DNA of 64,000 nt from Aggregatibacter sp. 2125159857 (GTDB lineage: Bacteria > Pseudomonadota > Gammaproteobacteria > Enterobacterales > Pasteurellaceae), in the NCBI RefSeq assembly GCF_017798005.1, contig NZ_CP072548.1, positions 1,302,001 to 1,366,000 on the forward strand, in the 5' to 3' direction. The notes beneath the pieces are model-generated. The model did not search any database. It saw only the letters and a list, made by a program, of their open reading frames with translations, and was not told the origin of the DNA. Shown piece by piece: positions 21,082 to 29,348 of this stretch. The translations under genes were made by a program, and so were the position numbers. Positions within the stretch are counted from its first letter, which is position 1, and the number at the start of each line of letters is the position of its first letter.

Positions 21082-21129
21082 AAACATTGCGAAAAATCAC
21101 CGCACTTTTAAATGAAAGGAAAGACAAAA

Positions 21130-21291
21130 ATGCTAGACAACGATTTGCTAAATCTCACTCATGAACAGCAACAACGTGCCGTTGAAAAAATTCAAGAACT
21201 CATGGCGCAAGGCATTGGCAGCGGAGAAGCTATTGCCTTAGTGGCAAAACAATTACGGGAACAGAATAAAAATACACAAAATCACAAATAA
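21130..21291 (+). CDS. yoaH: YoaH family protein (53 aa)
   Basis: This short frame encodes a 53-aa protein whose middle, [20 protein letters not shown], is nearly identical to E. coli YoaH. AAAGGAAAG lies just before the ATG. It follows truC closely and is probably co-transcribed. Function is unknown. Confidence 0.88.
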   Translation: MLDNDLLNLTHEQQQRAVEKIQELMAQGIGSGEAIALVAKQLREQNKNTQNHK

Positions 21292-21497
21292 TTCGCCGCC
21301 AAAGAAGAAAAACTGAAGGTTTTTGCACATTATTTTTATGAATTTTTGTGATCTCTGTTTGATTTTGAAACTTTTCTTATTGCATACACAGTAAATTTAT
21401 TTAAAGATGATCACCAGCAAATTAAGGTGATAGGGCTGTGTGTCTTATTGAAGTAAATGTGGTTCGAGAAGAACTAAAACCATAAGAGGTGTAAATT

Positions 21498-21707
21498 ATG
21501 GAAGTTGGTGTTGTTAAATGGTTTAATAATGCAAAAGGATTTGGCTTTATTTCTGCAGAAGGCAGTGATACCGATATTTTTGCACACTATTCTGTTATTG
21601 AAATGGAAGGCTACCGCTCTCTAAAAGCAGGTCAAAAAGTACAATTTGAAGTCATTCACGGCGACAAAGGTTCCCACGCTACAAAAATTATCCCGATAGC
21701 AGAATAA
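21498..21707 (+). CDS. cspD: CspD-like cold-shock-domain protein
   Basis: The 69-aa protein is a single cold-shock domain with RNP1 (KGFGFI) and RNP2 (IFAHY). The start MEVGVVKWFNNAKGFGF fits CspD, which in E. coli is induced in stationary phase and inhibits replication. The 206-base upstream gap contains a partial CRP-like half TGTGATCT (21347) and an inverted repeat TCACC/GGTGA (about 21411-21430). AGAGGTG precedes the ATG. The CspD rather than CspA-like identity is probable, not certain. Confidence 0.85.
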   Translation: MEVGVVKWFNNAKGFGFISAEGSDTDIFAHYSVIEMEGYRSLKAGQKVQFEVIHGDKGSHATKIIPIAE

Positions 21708-21742
21708 TAATTCATTCTCCCAAATAGAATCTATTTAATCTA

Positions 21743-21772
21743 AAGGCTAAGTTTAATACAGAACTTGGCCTT
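21743..21772 (+). terminator. cspD terminator
   Basis: AAGGCTAAGTT pairs with AACTTGGCCTT (one mismatch) and is followed by TTTTGATT. The rest of the gap to 21994 shows no gene; one uptake signal lies at about 21980. Confidence 0.65.
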
Positions 21773-21994
21773 TTGATTAAGGACTCCCCTGCTCTACACT
21801 ACAACAACGGTGATATATTCATTAAAATTTAATGGCAAAAAATACATCAAGGAAATCAGAGGCTATCGGTTAAATCTTATGTTATGTAGAAAATTAAAAT
21901 ACAACGCCATTATCCCTATTATCCATCAATAAATCGCACAACAATATCACACTCATCATACGGTACTCAGCGCATCTTAAAGTGCGGTCAACTT

Positions 21995-22207
21995 TTAAAG
22001 TTTTGAGCCGATAATCAAAAGCAGTATGACATCTTTAGGATTGCGGAAGAAAGCAATAACACCAAGGATGACAAGGTACGAAAATGTGCCGAAAAACACC
22101 ACCTGAATCAATGTCGCTGAACCAAACAACATAAACAACAAACCGATTTCATACGGTAACAGTGCAATCACCCAACCAATCCAATGGATATCTGTTTCTT
22201 TCTCCAT
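21995..22207 (-). CDS. Small hypothetical inner-membrane protein (70 aa)
   Basis: The start is set by GAGGAGA five bases before the ATG; a longer open frame upstream is not needed. The 70-aa product has two to three hydrophobic stretches (WIGWVIALLPYEIGLLFMLF, then TLIQVVFFGTFSYLVILG) and a basic tail. I do not recognise the family. It lies at the distal end of the CRISPR array and is read away from it. Confidence 0.5.
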   Translation of the reverse strand: MEKETDIHWIGWVIALLPYEIGLLFMLFGSATLIQVVFFGTFSYLVILGVIAFFRNPKDVILLLIIGSKL

Positions 22208-22348
22208 AAAGATCTCCTCATGGCAAATAATCTCACGTTCACATTCAAGATTAAATTCAACACTAACCTTGAACTCAAGCAAAACGATTTTAAAATGTTT
22301 AAACACAACTGACAACGCAAGACTTAGAAAATGTAATATCCCTCGTAG

Positions 22349-22433
22349 CGTGCAACTTGTTGCACGAAAACATGGCTCACAGAACGCGAGAAAGTGGCGC
22401 CAATCCATTTATACGCCGAAATGATAGGCGTAT
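22349..22433. other. Two hairpins beyond the distal end of the CRISPR array
   Basis: CGTGCAAC-TT-GTTGCACG (22349-22366) is a perfect 8-base inverted repeat. ATACGCC/GGCGTAT (about 22411-22433) abuts the oldest repeat. Read leftward, the second could stop array transcription, although it lacks a U-run. Confidence 0.4.
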
Positions 22434-24466
22434 TTCAACACAAAGCCGCACGAAGGCGGCTGGCGACAAAACTAAGAATAAATTCGGCATTGATTCTAAG
22501 GTTTAAACACACAGCCGCGCGAAGGCGGCTGGTTAACGCCTTTAGCCTTGTTTGGGGGGCGATCAAAAAAGTTTCAACACACAGCCGCGCGAAGGCGGCT
22601 GGATTAAACTTTTTAATAAAGAAGTGTTGACAATTAGTTTCAACACACAGCCGCGCGAAGGCGGCTGGATCAAGCAGCAAAAAACAAAAGCTGAAATAGC
22701 GAAGTTTCAACACACAGCCGCGCGAAGGCGGCTGGAAAGGCAATCGCCATTACTTGTAAACGTTCTTTAGTTTCAACACACAGCCGCTCGAAGGCGGCTG
22801 CTGCCGTGTTGTGATTTTGTGATCCTTGGGTATAGTGTTTCAACACACAGCCGCTCGAAGGCGGCTGCAATTAGGCTATGGTTACGCTATCTGTTATGGT
22901 GCTGTTTCAACACACAGCCGCTCGAAGGCGGCTGCCCGTTGCCAAGAAGTGATCGACCGTTGCTGGCAGTTTCAACACACAGCCGCTCGAAGGCGGCTGC
23001 CACTTTCGGCATAGAGCCGCCCAAGGGTCAACAAAAGTTTCAACACACAGCCGCTCGAAGGCGGCTGCTTTCTACTGTAGTTCCTTTGTTACCTGATCTG
23101 TTGTTTCAACACACAGCCGCTCGAAGGCGGCTGCATGCGTTCTGCCTCATCTTGGTCGTAAATACCTGTGTTTCAACACACAGCCGCTCGAAGGCGGCTG
23201 CCGTTAAACATCTGTATGCCTTCCTCGAGGGCTAAAATGTTTCAACACACAGCCGCTCGAAGGCGGCTGCCGCAACAGTAACACTTGGCGCCAATACCGC
23301 CGCTGTGTTTCAACACACAGCCGCTCGAAGGCGGCTGCAATGTTTTTGGGTTTAACTAGTCAATAAAAACTAGTTTCAACACACAGCCGCTCGAAGGCGG
23401 CTGCCCAGAAAGCAAGGTGAGTATTTGTAACTTATCTCAGTTTCAACACACAGCCGCTCGAAGGCGGCTGCCGTTAAGAGTTTTGAGATTTTTGTGGGAA
23501 AATCGGTGTTTCAACACACAGCCGCTCGAAGGCGGCTGCACGACGGTATAATTTCCTCAGGTGTAACATTAATAGTTTCAACACACAGCCGCTCGAAGGC
23601 GGCTGCAAATCACGCTTGATTATGCGCGCAATGAAGCGCATGTTTCAACACACAGCCGCTCGAAGGCGGCTGCGAAATTTATCTTGCTCACCATGGTTCG
23701 TAAAGGGGTTTCAACACACAGCCGCTCGAAGGCGGCTGCTTGCAACAACTTGCACAGTCAACACAATTCGATCGTTTCAACACACAGCCGCTCGAAGGCG
23801 GCTGCTTTGAGGAGTTTGTTAATCGTTACTTTGGCAATATGTTTCAACACACAGCCGCTCGAAGGCGGCTGCCCGTGCAACGAGTAAATGTCGGCAAGCC
23901 TAGAGAGTTTCAACACACAGCCGCTCGAAGGCGGCTGCAAAACAGGACTCAATCGCTACGCCAGCAAAATGGTTTCAACACACAGCCGCTCGAAGGCGGC
24001 TGCCCTCAAAGGCACGCAAGGTTTGGTGATTATCGATGGTTTCAACACACAGCCGCTCGAAGGCGGCTGCGCAATAAAAGGTGGGGTGTATATAGTATTG
24101 AAAGGTTTCAACACACAGCCGCTCGAAGGCGGCTGCAGCAGGGATTGTGAGTGTAAAAACGCCACTTAATGTTTCAACACACAGCCGCTCGAAGGCGGCT
24201 GCTTCAAAAATATTAAAATTAAATGTTGACAAGCTAGTTTCAACACACAGCCGCTCGAAGGCGGCTGCATGATTTGTTCGTTAGTTAATGACATAACAAT
24301 CAGTTTCAACACACAGCCGCTCGAAGGCGGCTGCCGTTGATGGCAATCCTAGTAGATGGGGTAAAACTGTTTCAACACACAGCCGCTCGAAGGCGGCTGC
24401 CAAACGTGTTTAAAGCGTAAGGCGTAACATCAAAGTTTCAACACACAGCCGCTCGAAGGCGGCTGC
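22432..24466 (-). CRISPR. Type I-C CRISPR array, 31 repeats and 30 spacers
   Basis: Thirty-one 32-base repeats are separated by spacers of 33-38 bases, mostly 34-35. Written on the plus strand, each starts GTTTCAACACACAG and ends with a GGCGGCTG stem arm plus one base. In crRNA sense (leftward) the repeat ends GTGTGTTGAAAC, the type I-C handle. The hairpin is CAGCCGC/GCGGCTG. Repeats 6-31 (from 22770) share one sequence, with TCGAAG in the loop and a final C. Repeats 3-5 have GCGAAG and a final G. Repeat 2 (22501) and repeat 1 (22432) carry further changes. The degenerate end is therefore distal, and the leader lies at the high-coordinate side, next to cas2. Confidence 0.98.
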
Positions 24467-24658
24467 CCCCCTACCTAAAAAAGCAAGAAAAATCAGCGGA
24501 TTAAACATTGCATTTCGCTAACTGATTTTATGATAAGGAGTTTGGTAAGTATAACGGCCACATTGTCGTTATACAAATAGATTAATTCATCCAAATTGTT
24601 AAAGAAAATAAAGATCGCTATCCCATCAGGGTTTTAATGAGAACAACAGGTTAGCGAA
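24467..24658 (-). promoter_or_regulatory. CRISPR leader with array promoter
   Basis: This AT-rich 192-base stretch separates cas2 from the newest repeat. Read leftward it holds TTGTAT (24571-24576), a 17-base spacer, and TATACT (24548-24553). An 8-base inverted repeat GTATAACG/CGTTATAC (24549-24574) overlaps both boxes and could be an operator. Transcription would start near 24541 and give about 75 bases of leader RNA. Confidence 0.65.
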
Positions 24659-24952
24659 CTAAATGACAAGCACATCTTTAAATACATCTACTGCCGGTTT
24701 TGCCCCATGATGCTCCACTTTATTACGCCACTTACTGCCTAAATGGTAAAAACGCAGGCTGTCGCACGTGGGGTCGTAGGTTTCCAACAGTTTGTTTTTC
24801 AACATAACCCACTGGTCAGGCGTGACATCGCATTCAAAGACCGAATATTGCGCCCGTACGCCGTAATCTAAGCAATGTTTTGCAATACGGCGTAATCGCG
24901 CTTGCCCGTTTGGATCATCAAAAGAAATATCATAAGTAATCAGCATTAACAT
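24659..24952 (-). CDS. cas2: CRISPR-associated endonuclease Cas2
   Basis: The 97-aa ferredoxin-fold protein starts MLMLITYDISFDDPNGQARL, with the conserved Asp of the YDIS motif. Cas2 dimers bridge Cas1 dimers in the integrase that inserts new spacers. It starts three bases after the cas1 stop and is the last protein gene before the leader. Confidence 0.96.
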   Translation of the reverse strand: MLMLITYDISFDDPNGQARLRRIAKHCLDYGVRAQYSVFECDVTPDQWVMLKNKLLETYDPTCDSLRFYHLGSKWRNKVEHHGAKPAVDVFKDVLVI

Positions 24953-24955
24953 AGC

Positions 24956-25966
24956 TTATCTCATCAAAAACGGCGGGTATTCCGCCAAATCCCCGCGCAA
25001 GTGCCGCGCCAACAGCATCGCCTGAATATGCGGCAGTAGCCCAATTTCCACTTCTTCGCCCAAAAACGGATGCACAATTTTCTCCTGCTTTTTCGCCTGC
25101 AAGGCTTGGAACAAGAGCTTACGTGCATCGGCTTTTAAGCTTACCGCGCCACTCGCCTCGGTAACAAAATCCTGCGGTTTTATTTGCCCTCGGTTAATCA
25201 GCGACAACACCAGCCTGTCTGCCCACCATGCGCGGAATTCTTCCAAAATATCCTGCGCCAAACTGTCGCGCCCCGGTCGGTCGGCGTGCAGAAAGCCCAT
25301 CTGAGGATCCAGCCCCACGCCTTGTAGCGCGCCGCTGATGTCCTTGCCCAGAATGCTGTACACAAACGACAACAGCGCATTCACCCCGTCTCTAGGCGGA
25401 CGGCGGTTGCGCCCGTCAAAAGCAAAGCCGCTTTTTTCGCTCAAAAGCTGCCCGAACACGCCGAAATAACGTGCCGCCGCATCGCCCTCAATGCCGCGTA
25501 CCACGTCCAGCTCCGCCGCGCCCTTCAACTGCCGCAGCGAAATATTCAAAGAATCGACCGCACCTTGAATCGCCACATTCTCACCGTAATTACGAATCTG
25601 CCGCTGAAGCACCCGTTTACTCGCCTGAATCTTCGCCGCAATGATATTGCGTGCAATCGGCACGGGATTTTGCTCCGACACCCGATACTGCGCCCGACGC
25701 AACAGCACATTGCCACTCTGCCGCCCCTGAAGCCGTCCCAAGAAACGCCCGTTTTCAGTAAAAAACGCCAAATTCACATTATTTTCACCGCAAAACCCCA
25801 GCAAAAACGGCGACACCAGCACATTGCCAAAACAGAAAAGCCCGATGGAATGCACCGGCAACTGCGCCACCTTCTTACGCTCCTGCTCCACCACCAGCGT
25901 CTCCCGCTCCTTATGCAGATAACTGCCTTGGGTGGTGATGTAGAGCGTGTTTTGCAGTTTGCGCAT
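24956..25966 (-). CDS. cas1: CRISPR-associated integrase Cas1 (type I-C)
   Basis: Cas1 catalyses spacer integration. The 336-aa protein has the metal-binding residues Glu160 (RGIEGDAAARYF), His227 (MGFLHADRPGRDS) and Asp239 (LAQDILEEF). AAGGAG six bases before the ATG gives it its own strong ribosome site. In the canonical I-C order it directly follows cas4; here darT-darG intervene and a 75-base gap separates it from darG. Confidence 0.96.
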   Translation of the reverse strand: MRKLQNTLYITTQGSYLHKERETLVVEQERKKVAQLPVHSIGLFCFGNVLVSPFLLGFCGENNVNLAFFTENGRFLGRLQGRQSGNVLLRRAQYRVSEQNPVPIARNIIAAKIQASKRVLQRQIRNYGENVAIQGAVDSLNISLRQLKGAAELDVVRGIEGDAAARYFGVFGQLLSEKSGFAFDGRNRRPPRDGVNALLSFVYSILGKDISGALQGVGLDPQMGFLHADRPGRDSLAQDILEEFRAWWADRLVLSLINRGQIKPQDFVTEASGAVSLKADARKLLFQALQAKKQEKIVHPFLGEEVEIGLLPHIQAMLLARHLRGDLAEYPPFLMR

Positions 25967-26041
25967 GGGAAACTCCTTGGATTTTGAATGCAGTTTTTGG
26001 AGTCATCTGAAGATTATCAATTAAGCTAAATCAAGCTAATT

Positions 26042-27076
26042 TTAAATCCATCCTTTATCTAACAGACGATCATAAGCAATATCAATTTGTCTAGGAGTAA
26101 ACACCTTTTTATGTTCGTTCCATTGGTGAATGTTTTTTATTAAATTATCTTTTTCTATAATTCCTTCTTTTTTAGCTAACCAATGAACTGTTGCCAGTAA
26201 TTCCAAACCATATGATGACTCAAATCCATCAACTAATTCAGTAACTTTCTCAAAATTGGCATAACTATTGGAATGATTAGATAGAAATTGTTGTGCATCT
26301 TCTACTGCTCCTGGTACAAGTGTTAATGGTTTATTAGGCATATCACCACCATCAGCGTATCCAGAAATAAAATAACCTTCGATTGCTTTTAAAACATGTC
26401 GTAAGTTTTCAGCATAAGGGCCATAATGATGTTTAACATATTTTAAACGAAGATTTTCGCCAGATTCCTGCATAAAATACATTAACTTATGTACTTCTAA
26501 TAGTGAAATATATGGATCTAATAATCCCTTTAAATAGCGACTCATCAATTCAATTAATGCCGCTCTCCCAGCAGTCATCTCTGGAATTTTTGTAGAATGT
26601 TTTATTTTGCTACTTTCAGGTGCGCCATTTGGTTCATATACAAAAATTTTTACATTCTTAATATGACCAAGTGCATTCTCAATACGTAAGCGCACTTGCT
26701 CCCAATCCAATCCACCTAAGCCAGCTCCCAACGGCGGAATTGCAATAGAATGAATATTTCTTTCTTGGATTACATTTACCAAGTCAATCAGTCCACTTTC
26801 AATGTCTTCAATACGACTTTTTCCTCGCCAGTGTCGTTTGGTAGGAAAATTAATAATCCATTTTGGTAATACAAGCTGCTCTGTTTCAAAAACAAACATT
26901 TTCCCCGGTTTGACAATTTCTTGCTTACACGCCTGCTGATACGACCTAAAATTCTCTGGATATTTATTTTTAAATTGCAACGCAATACCACGTCCCATAA
27001 TACCGACGCAATTTACGGTGTTTACTAAAGCTTCGGCATCACTCTCAAAAATATCGCCCATTTTAAATTCAATCAT
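26042..27076 (-). CDS. darG: DarG antitoxin: macrodomain ADP-ribosyl-DNA hydrolase with C-terminal DarT-inhibiting domain
   Basis: DarG removes ADP-ribose that DarT attaches to thymidine in single-stranded DNA and also binds DarT directly. The macrodomain (about 1-155) shows NTVNCVGIMGRGIALQFK (19-36), the lysine of INFPTK at residue 80, which matches the catalytic Lys80 of characterised DarG, and PPLGAGLGGLDW (114-125). The remaining 190 residues form an alpha-helical domain (for example VKHHYGPYAENLRHVLKAIE) as in long DarG proteins. It starts 13 bases after the darT stop with GGAG upstream. Base composition looks more AT-rich than the flanking cas genes, suggesting separate acquisition. 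Confidence 0.93.
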   Translation of the reverse strand: MIEFKMGDIFESDAEALVNTVNCVGIMGRGIALQFKNKYPENFRSYQQACKQEIVKPGKMFVFETEQLVLPKWIINFPTKRHWRGKSRIEDIESGLIDLVNVIQERNIHSIAIPPLGAGLGGLDWEQVRLRIENALGHIKNVKIFVYEPNGAPESSKIKHSTKIPEMTAGRAALIELMSRYLKGLLDPYISLLEVHKLMYFMQESGENLRLKYVKHHYGPYAENLRHVLKAIEGYFISGYADGGDMPNKPLTLVPGAVEDAQQFLSNHSNSYANFEKVTELVDGFESSYGLELLATVHWLAKKEGIIEKDNLIKNIHQWNEHKKVFTPRQIDIAYDRLLDKGWI

Positions 27077-27089
27077 GATAAATCTCCTG

Positions 27090-27719
27090 TTAGTAATACC
27101 AAGTAGGCTCTATGGTTACTTGTGGTTGATGCTGTTGTCCTTGCAGTGCATTCACAACTTGTGTGTAATGGCTTGGATGTACTCCAATATGTTCTATTAG
27201 ATGCCAAGGAAATTTATTTTCTAGTAGAAATTCTGCTTGTTTTCCTTCTTTTTGTCCTTGCCAGTTACGAGCTTGAACAGCTTGCCAATCAATTTGATTT
27301 AAATCATTTACGTTATTAAAATCTTCGAAATAATAAGAACCCGCATTTGAACTAGTAAAAGCCCAACGGATAGGTGGATTTTGACTATTTGCCCATGCAA
27401 TAACCCGATTAAAATCAGCCTGCAAATGAATTATGGGCTCTTGTCCTCCTTGATATGCTAATTCAGTATTTCTACGATGAATCAAATAAAGCATGACTGA
27501 ACGTGGGCAAAAATAAAATGGTACACAGTCTCCGACATGTAAATCTGGATAACTATTTAATGCTTTATGTAACCGACGTTGCTTGATGTTACTTAGCCCA
27601 ATCATAGATCCATTGTTTGTACGTTGACTAATAACAGCATCACTCCATAAGCACCCGTCAGCAAGAATGGAACTTAATCTATCCGCATGTACAATATGAT
27701 AAATTTTAATTGACATCAT
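27090..27719 (-). CDS. darT: DarT toxin: DNA thymidine ADP-ribosyltransferase
   Basis: DarT uses NAD+ to ADP-ribosylate thymidine in specific single-stranded DNA motifs, blocking replication of phage or host. The 209-aa protein has the family N-terminus IYHIVHADRLSSILADG with the NAD-contacting His, Arg49 in IKQRRL, and the catalytic Glu near residue 163 in KQAEFLLENKFPWHLIEHIGV. No disruption is visible. Two adjacent ATGs are possible starts; AAGGGAA fits either. It precedes darG, the usual order, and lies between cas4 and cas1 on the same strand. DarTG modules are established anti-phage systems. Confidence 0.93.
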   Translation of the reverse strand: MMSIKIYHIVHADRLSSILADGCLWSDAVISQRTNNGSMIGLSNIKQRRLHKALNSYPDLHVGDCVPFYFCPRSVMLYLIHRRNTELAYQGGQEPIIHLQADFNRVIAWANSQNPPIRWAFTSSNAGSYYFEDFNNVNDLNQIDWQAVQARNWQGQKEGKQAEFLLENKFPWHLIEHIGVHPSHYTQVVNALQGQQHQPQVTIEPTWYY

Positions 27720-27751
27720 ATTTCCCTTTTTATATTCAATACCTCAGGTTT

Positions 27752-27780
27752 ATTTTATCGTCTATGATTCAAAACACCAA
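27752..27780 (-). promoter_or_regulatory. Candidate darTG promoter
   Basis: Read leftward, TTGGTG, a 17-base spacer and TAAAAT lie 33 bases upstream of darT in the 85-base gap after cas4. The -35 box is weak. If active, darTG can be expressed apart from the cas operon. Confidence 0.35.
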
Positions 27781-27804
27781 ATTTCCATTTTTCAAAATAT
27801 CAAA

Positions 27805-28455
27805 TCATTCCCCAAACAACCCCTCCGTATACCCCACACTCCTATTCCGTTTCCCCAACAACTCCGGCTGGCAAATTTCCACCAGCGAGCAGGCTTTGCA
27901 GCGTTTGCCGTAGTTGGGCGGCGGGGTTTGGCCGCTGTTTAGAAGTTCGCGCACGGCGGCAATGGTAGCGAGTGTTTGGGCGCGCAGGTCGTCTGAAAAC
28001 ACGACGGGGACGCGGTGGCGGGTTTGCATATACCACAGCGCGCCCTCAGAGATGGTTTGCCCCGTCATTTCTTCCAAGCACAAGCCTTGGGCGCAAAGTT
28101 GGATTTCGTCCATTGGATCGGGTTTGGGTTTGCCACGTTTGTATTCCACAGGTTTCAGACGACCTGTTTTCGTGTCCACTTCCACTAAATCCAACACACC
28201 GCTGATGCCCAGTTTCTCCGCCGACACATGCACCGTCCGCTCAAAACGCACGCCTTTGCGCGTTTCCGGCTCGCCAGAATCTACCCGCTCATGCAGCGCT
28301 CTCCCCTGCGCGGTCAAATAGTTCTCCGCCCACGCCTGCTCGTTGTGAATCAACGCGCATTGGCGCGGGCAGAAGGCGTAGTGTTGCAGGGCGGAAAGGG
28401 GAATCAGGCGCGTGTCCTGATTTTCCCCTTGGGTTTCGGTTGAAAGTGCGGTCAT
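27805..28455 (-). CDS. cas4: CRISPR-associated exonuclease Cas4
   Basis: Cas4 trims prespacers and selects those with the correct PAM before integration. The 216-aa RecB-like nuclease has an N-terminal cysteine pair (YAFCPRQCALIH), Asp in ISGVLDLVEVD, the core PVEYKRGK, and the C-terminal cluster cysteines in RCKACSLVEICQ. Its first codons, ATGACCGCACTTTC, are a Pasteurellaceae uptake signal, so the N-terminus has probably been reshaped. Two Neisseriaceae uptake sequences lie inside the gene. It starts 15 bases after the cas7 stop. Confidence 0.95.
   Translation of the reverse strand: MTALSTETQGENQDTRLIPLSALQHYAFCPRQCALIHNEQAWAENYLTAQGRALHERVDSGEPETRKGVRFERTVHVSAEKLGISGVLDLVEVDTKTGRLKPVEYKRGKPKPDPMDEIQLCAQGLCLEEMTGQTISEGALWYMQTRHRVPVVFSDDLRAQTLATIAAVRELLNSGQTPPPNYGKRCKACSLVEICQPELLGKRNRSVGYTEGLFGE
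27986..28165. repeat. Two Neisseriaceae-type DNA uptake sequences in cas4
   Basis: AGGTCGTCTGAA occurs at 27986-27997, and its reverse complement TTCAGACGACCT at 28154-28165. Both are perfect copies of the AGGTCGTCTGAA dialect described for some Neisseria species. They are foreign to the Pasteurellaceae signal used elsewhere in the window. Confidence 0.85.
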
Positions 28456-28470
28456 TTTTTCAAACGTTTT

Positions 28471-29337
28471 TTAAAGCAACTCTTCCACACTCACGCCATT
28501 TAAGCCGTCTGAAACCACGCTGATTTTGTAATCATCAAATCCGCTTGCCGGCGTACCTGATTCGCCGTTTACGCGTTCAACTTTTACGGCGTCAAATAAT
28601 TTATGTGCAGGCTGGCTGCCGAGTGCGCTGTCGTGTTTGAAGACAATCAATTTGCGCGCTGCCATTTCGCCACGGGCGGCGGAGCGGTCGTGTTCAAACA
28701 TCAGCGTCAGGGCTTGCCAGAGTTTGGCTAAGTCGTCGTCTGAAAAACCGGTTTTGGCGGCAAGGTTGGCGGAGATAAAGCCGTGTACGCGGTAAAGCGC
28801 GTAAGGGACGATGTATTTGCGCCCCATGGTGCGTTCTTTTTCCAAGTCTTTTTCGTTGGTTACCGCCATGCGGGTGATGGAAACTTCCAGCGGCACAATC
28901 GGGTCGATGGATTGGGCGAACGCCAGTTGTACCGGGCCGCGCACTTGTCCGCTGTTAACTTCGGTGGTCATCACGGCGCCGAAGGTGCGGATGTCGAAGA
29001 AGTTTTTGCACATCCAAGCGGTAATGTCGCGGGCTTTGGCTTCGTCTTTTGGCAGTTTTTTGGCTTCAGATTCAATACCAAGTGCTTCATAAGCGCGTTT
29101 GTTTTGCAGGTTTAACACGCTTTTTTCTTTGACGTATATTTCGTAACTGGCTTCGTTTTCGCTGCTGATTTCGACAAAATTACGGATTTTGCGTTTTAGG
29201 CAGACATCGGTTACCAAACCTTTGCTGGATTCGGGATCAAGGCGCGGCATATTGCCCGCATCGGGGTCGCCGTTGGGGTTGCCGTTGGTTACGTCAAAAA
29301 AGTAAACAAATTCATAGCGGTTTTGAATAGCAGACAT
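28471..29337 (-). CDS. cas7: Type I-C Cascade backbone subunit Cas7 (Csd2)
   Basis: Cas7 forms the helical backbone that holds the crRNA. The 288-aa protein opens [20 protein letters not shown], the Csd2 signature, followed by the conserved [32 protein letters not shown] and the C-terminal region fit the I-C family. It starts 11 bases after the cas8c stop. The core uptake decamers GCCGTCTGAA (28504) and GTCGTCTGAA (28735) lie inside it. Confidence 0.95.
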   Translation of the reverse strand: MSAIQNRYEFVYFFDVTNGNPNGDPDAGNMPRLDPESSKGLVTDVCLKRKIRNFVEISSENEASYEIYVKEKSVLNLQNKRAYEALGIESEAKKLPKDEAKARDITAWMCKNFFDIRTFGAVMTTEVNSGQVRGPVQLAFAQSIDPIVPLEVSITRMAVTNEKDLEKERTMGRKYIVPYALYRVHGFISANLAAKTGFSDDDLAKLWQALTLMFEHDRSAARGEMAARKLIVFKHDSALGSQPAHKLFDAVKVERVNGESGTPASGFDDYKISVVSDGLNGVSVEELL

Positions 29338-29348
29338 TTTCTGGCTCC

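Noticed and set aside
21344..21365. CRP site upstream of cspD
   Set aside because: TGTGATCT is perfect but the second half matches poorly, about 14 of 22 overall.
22394..24232. Many overlapping open frames on both strands in the array
   Set aside because: They translate the CRISPR repeats (for example FQHTAARRRL or AAAFERLCVET repeated every 22-23 residues) and are not genes.
24595..24658. Possible additional degenerate repeat on the leader side
   Set aside because: No GGCGGCTG stem or GTTTCAAC motif is present after 24466.
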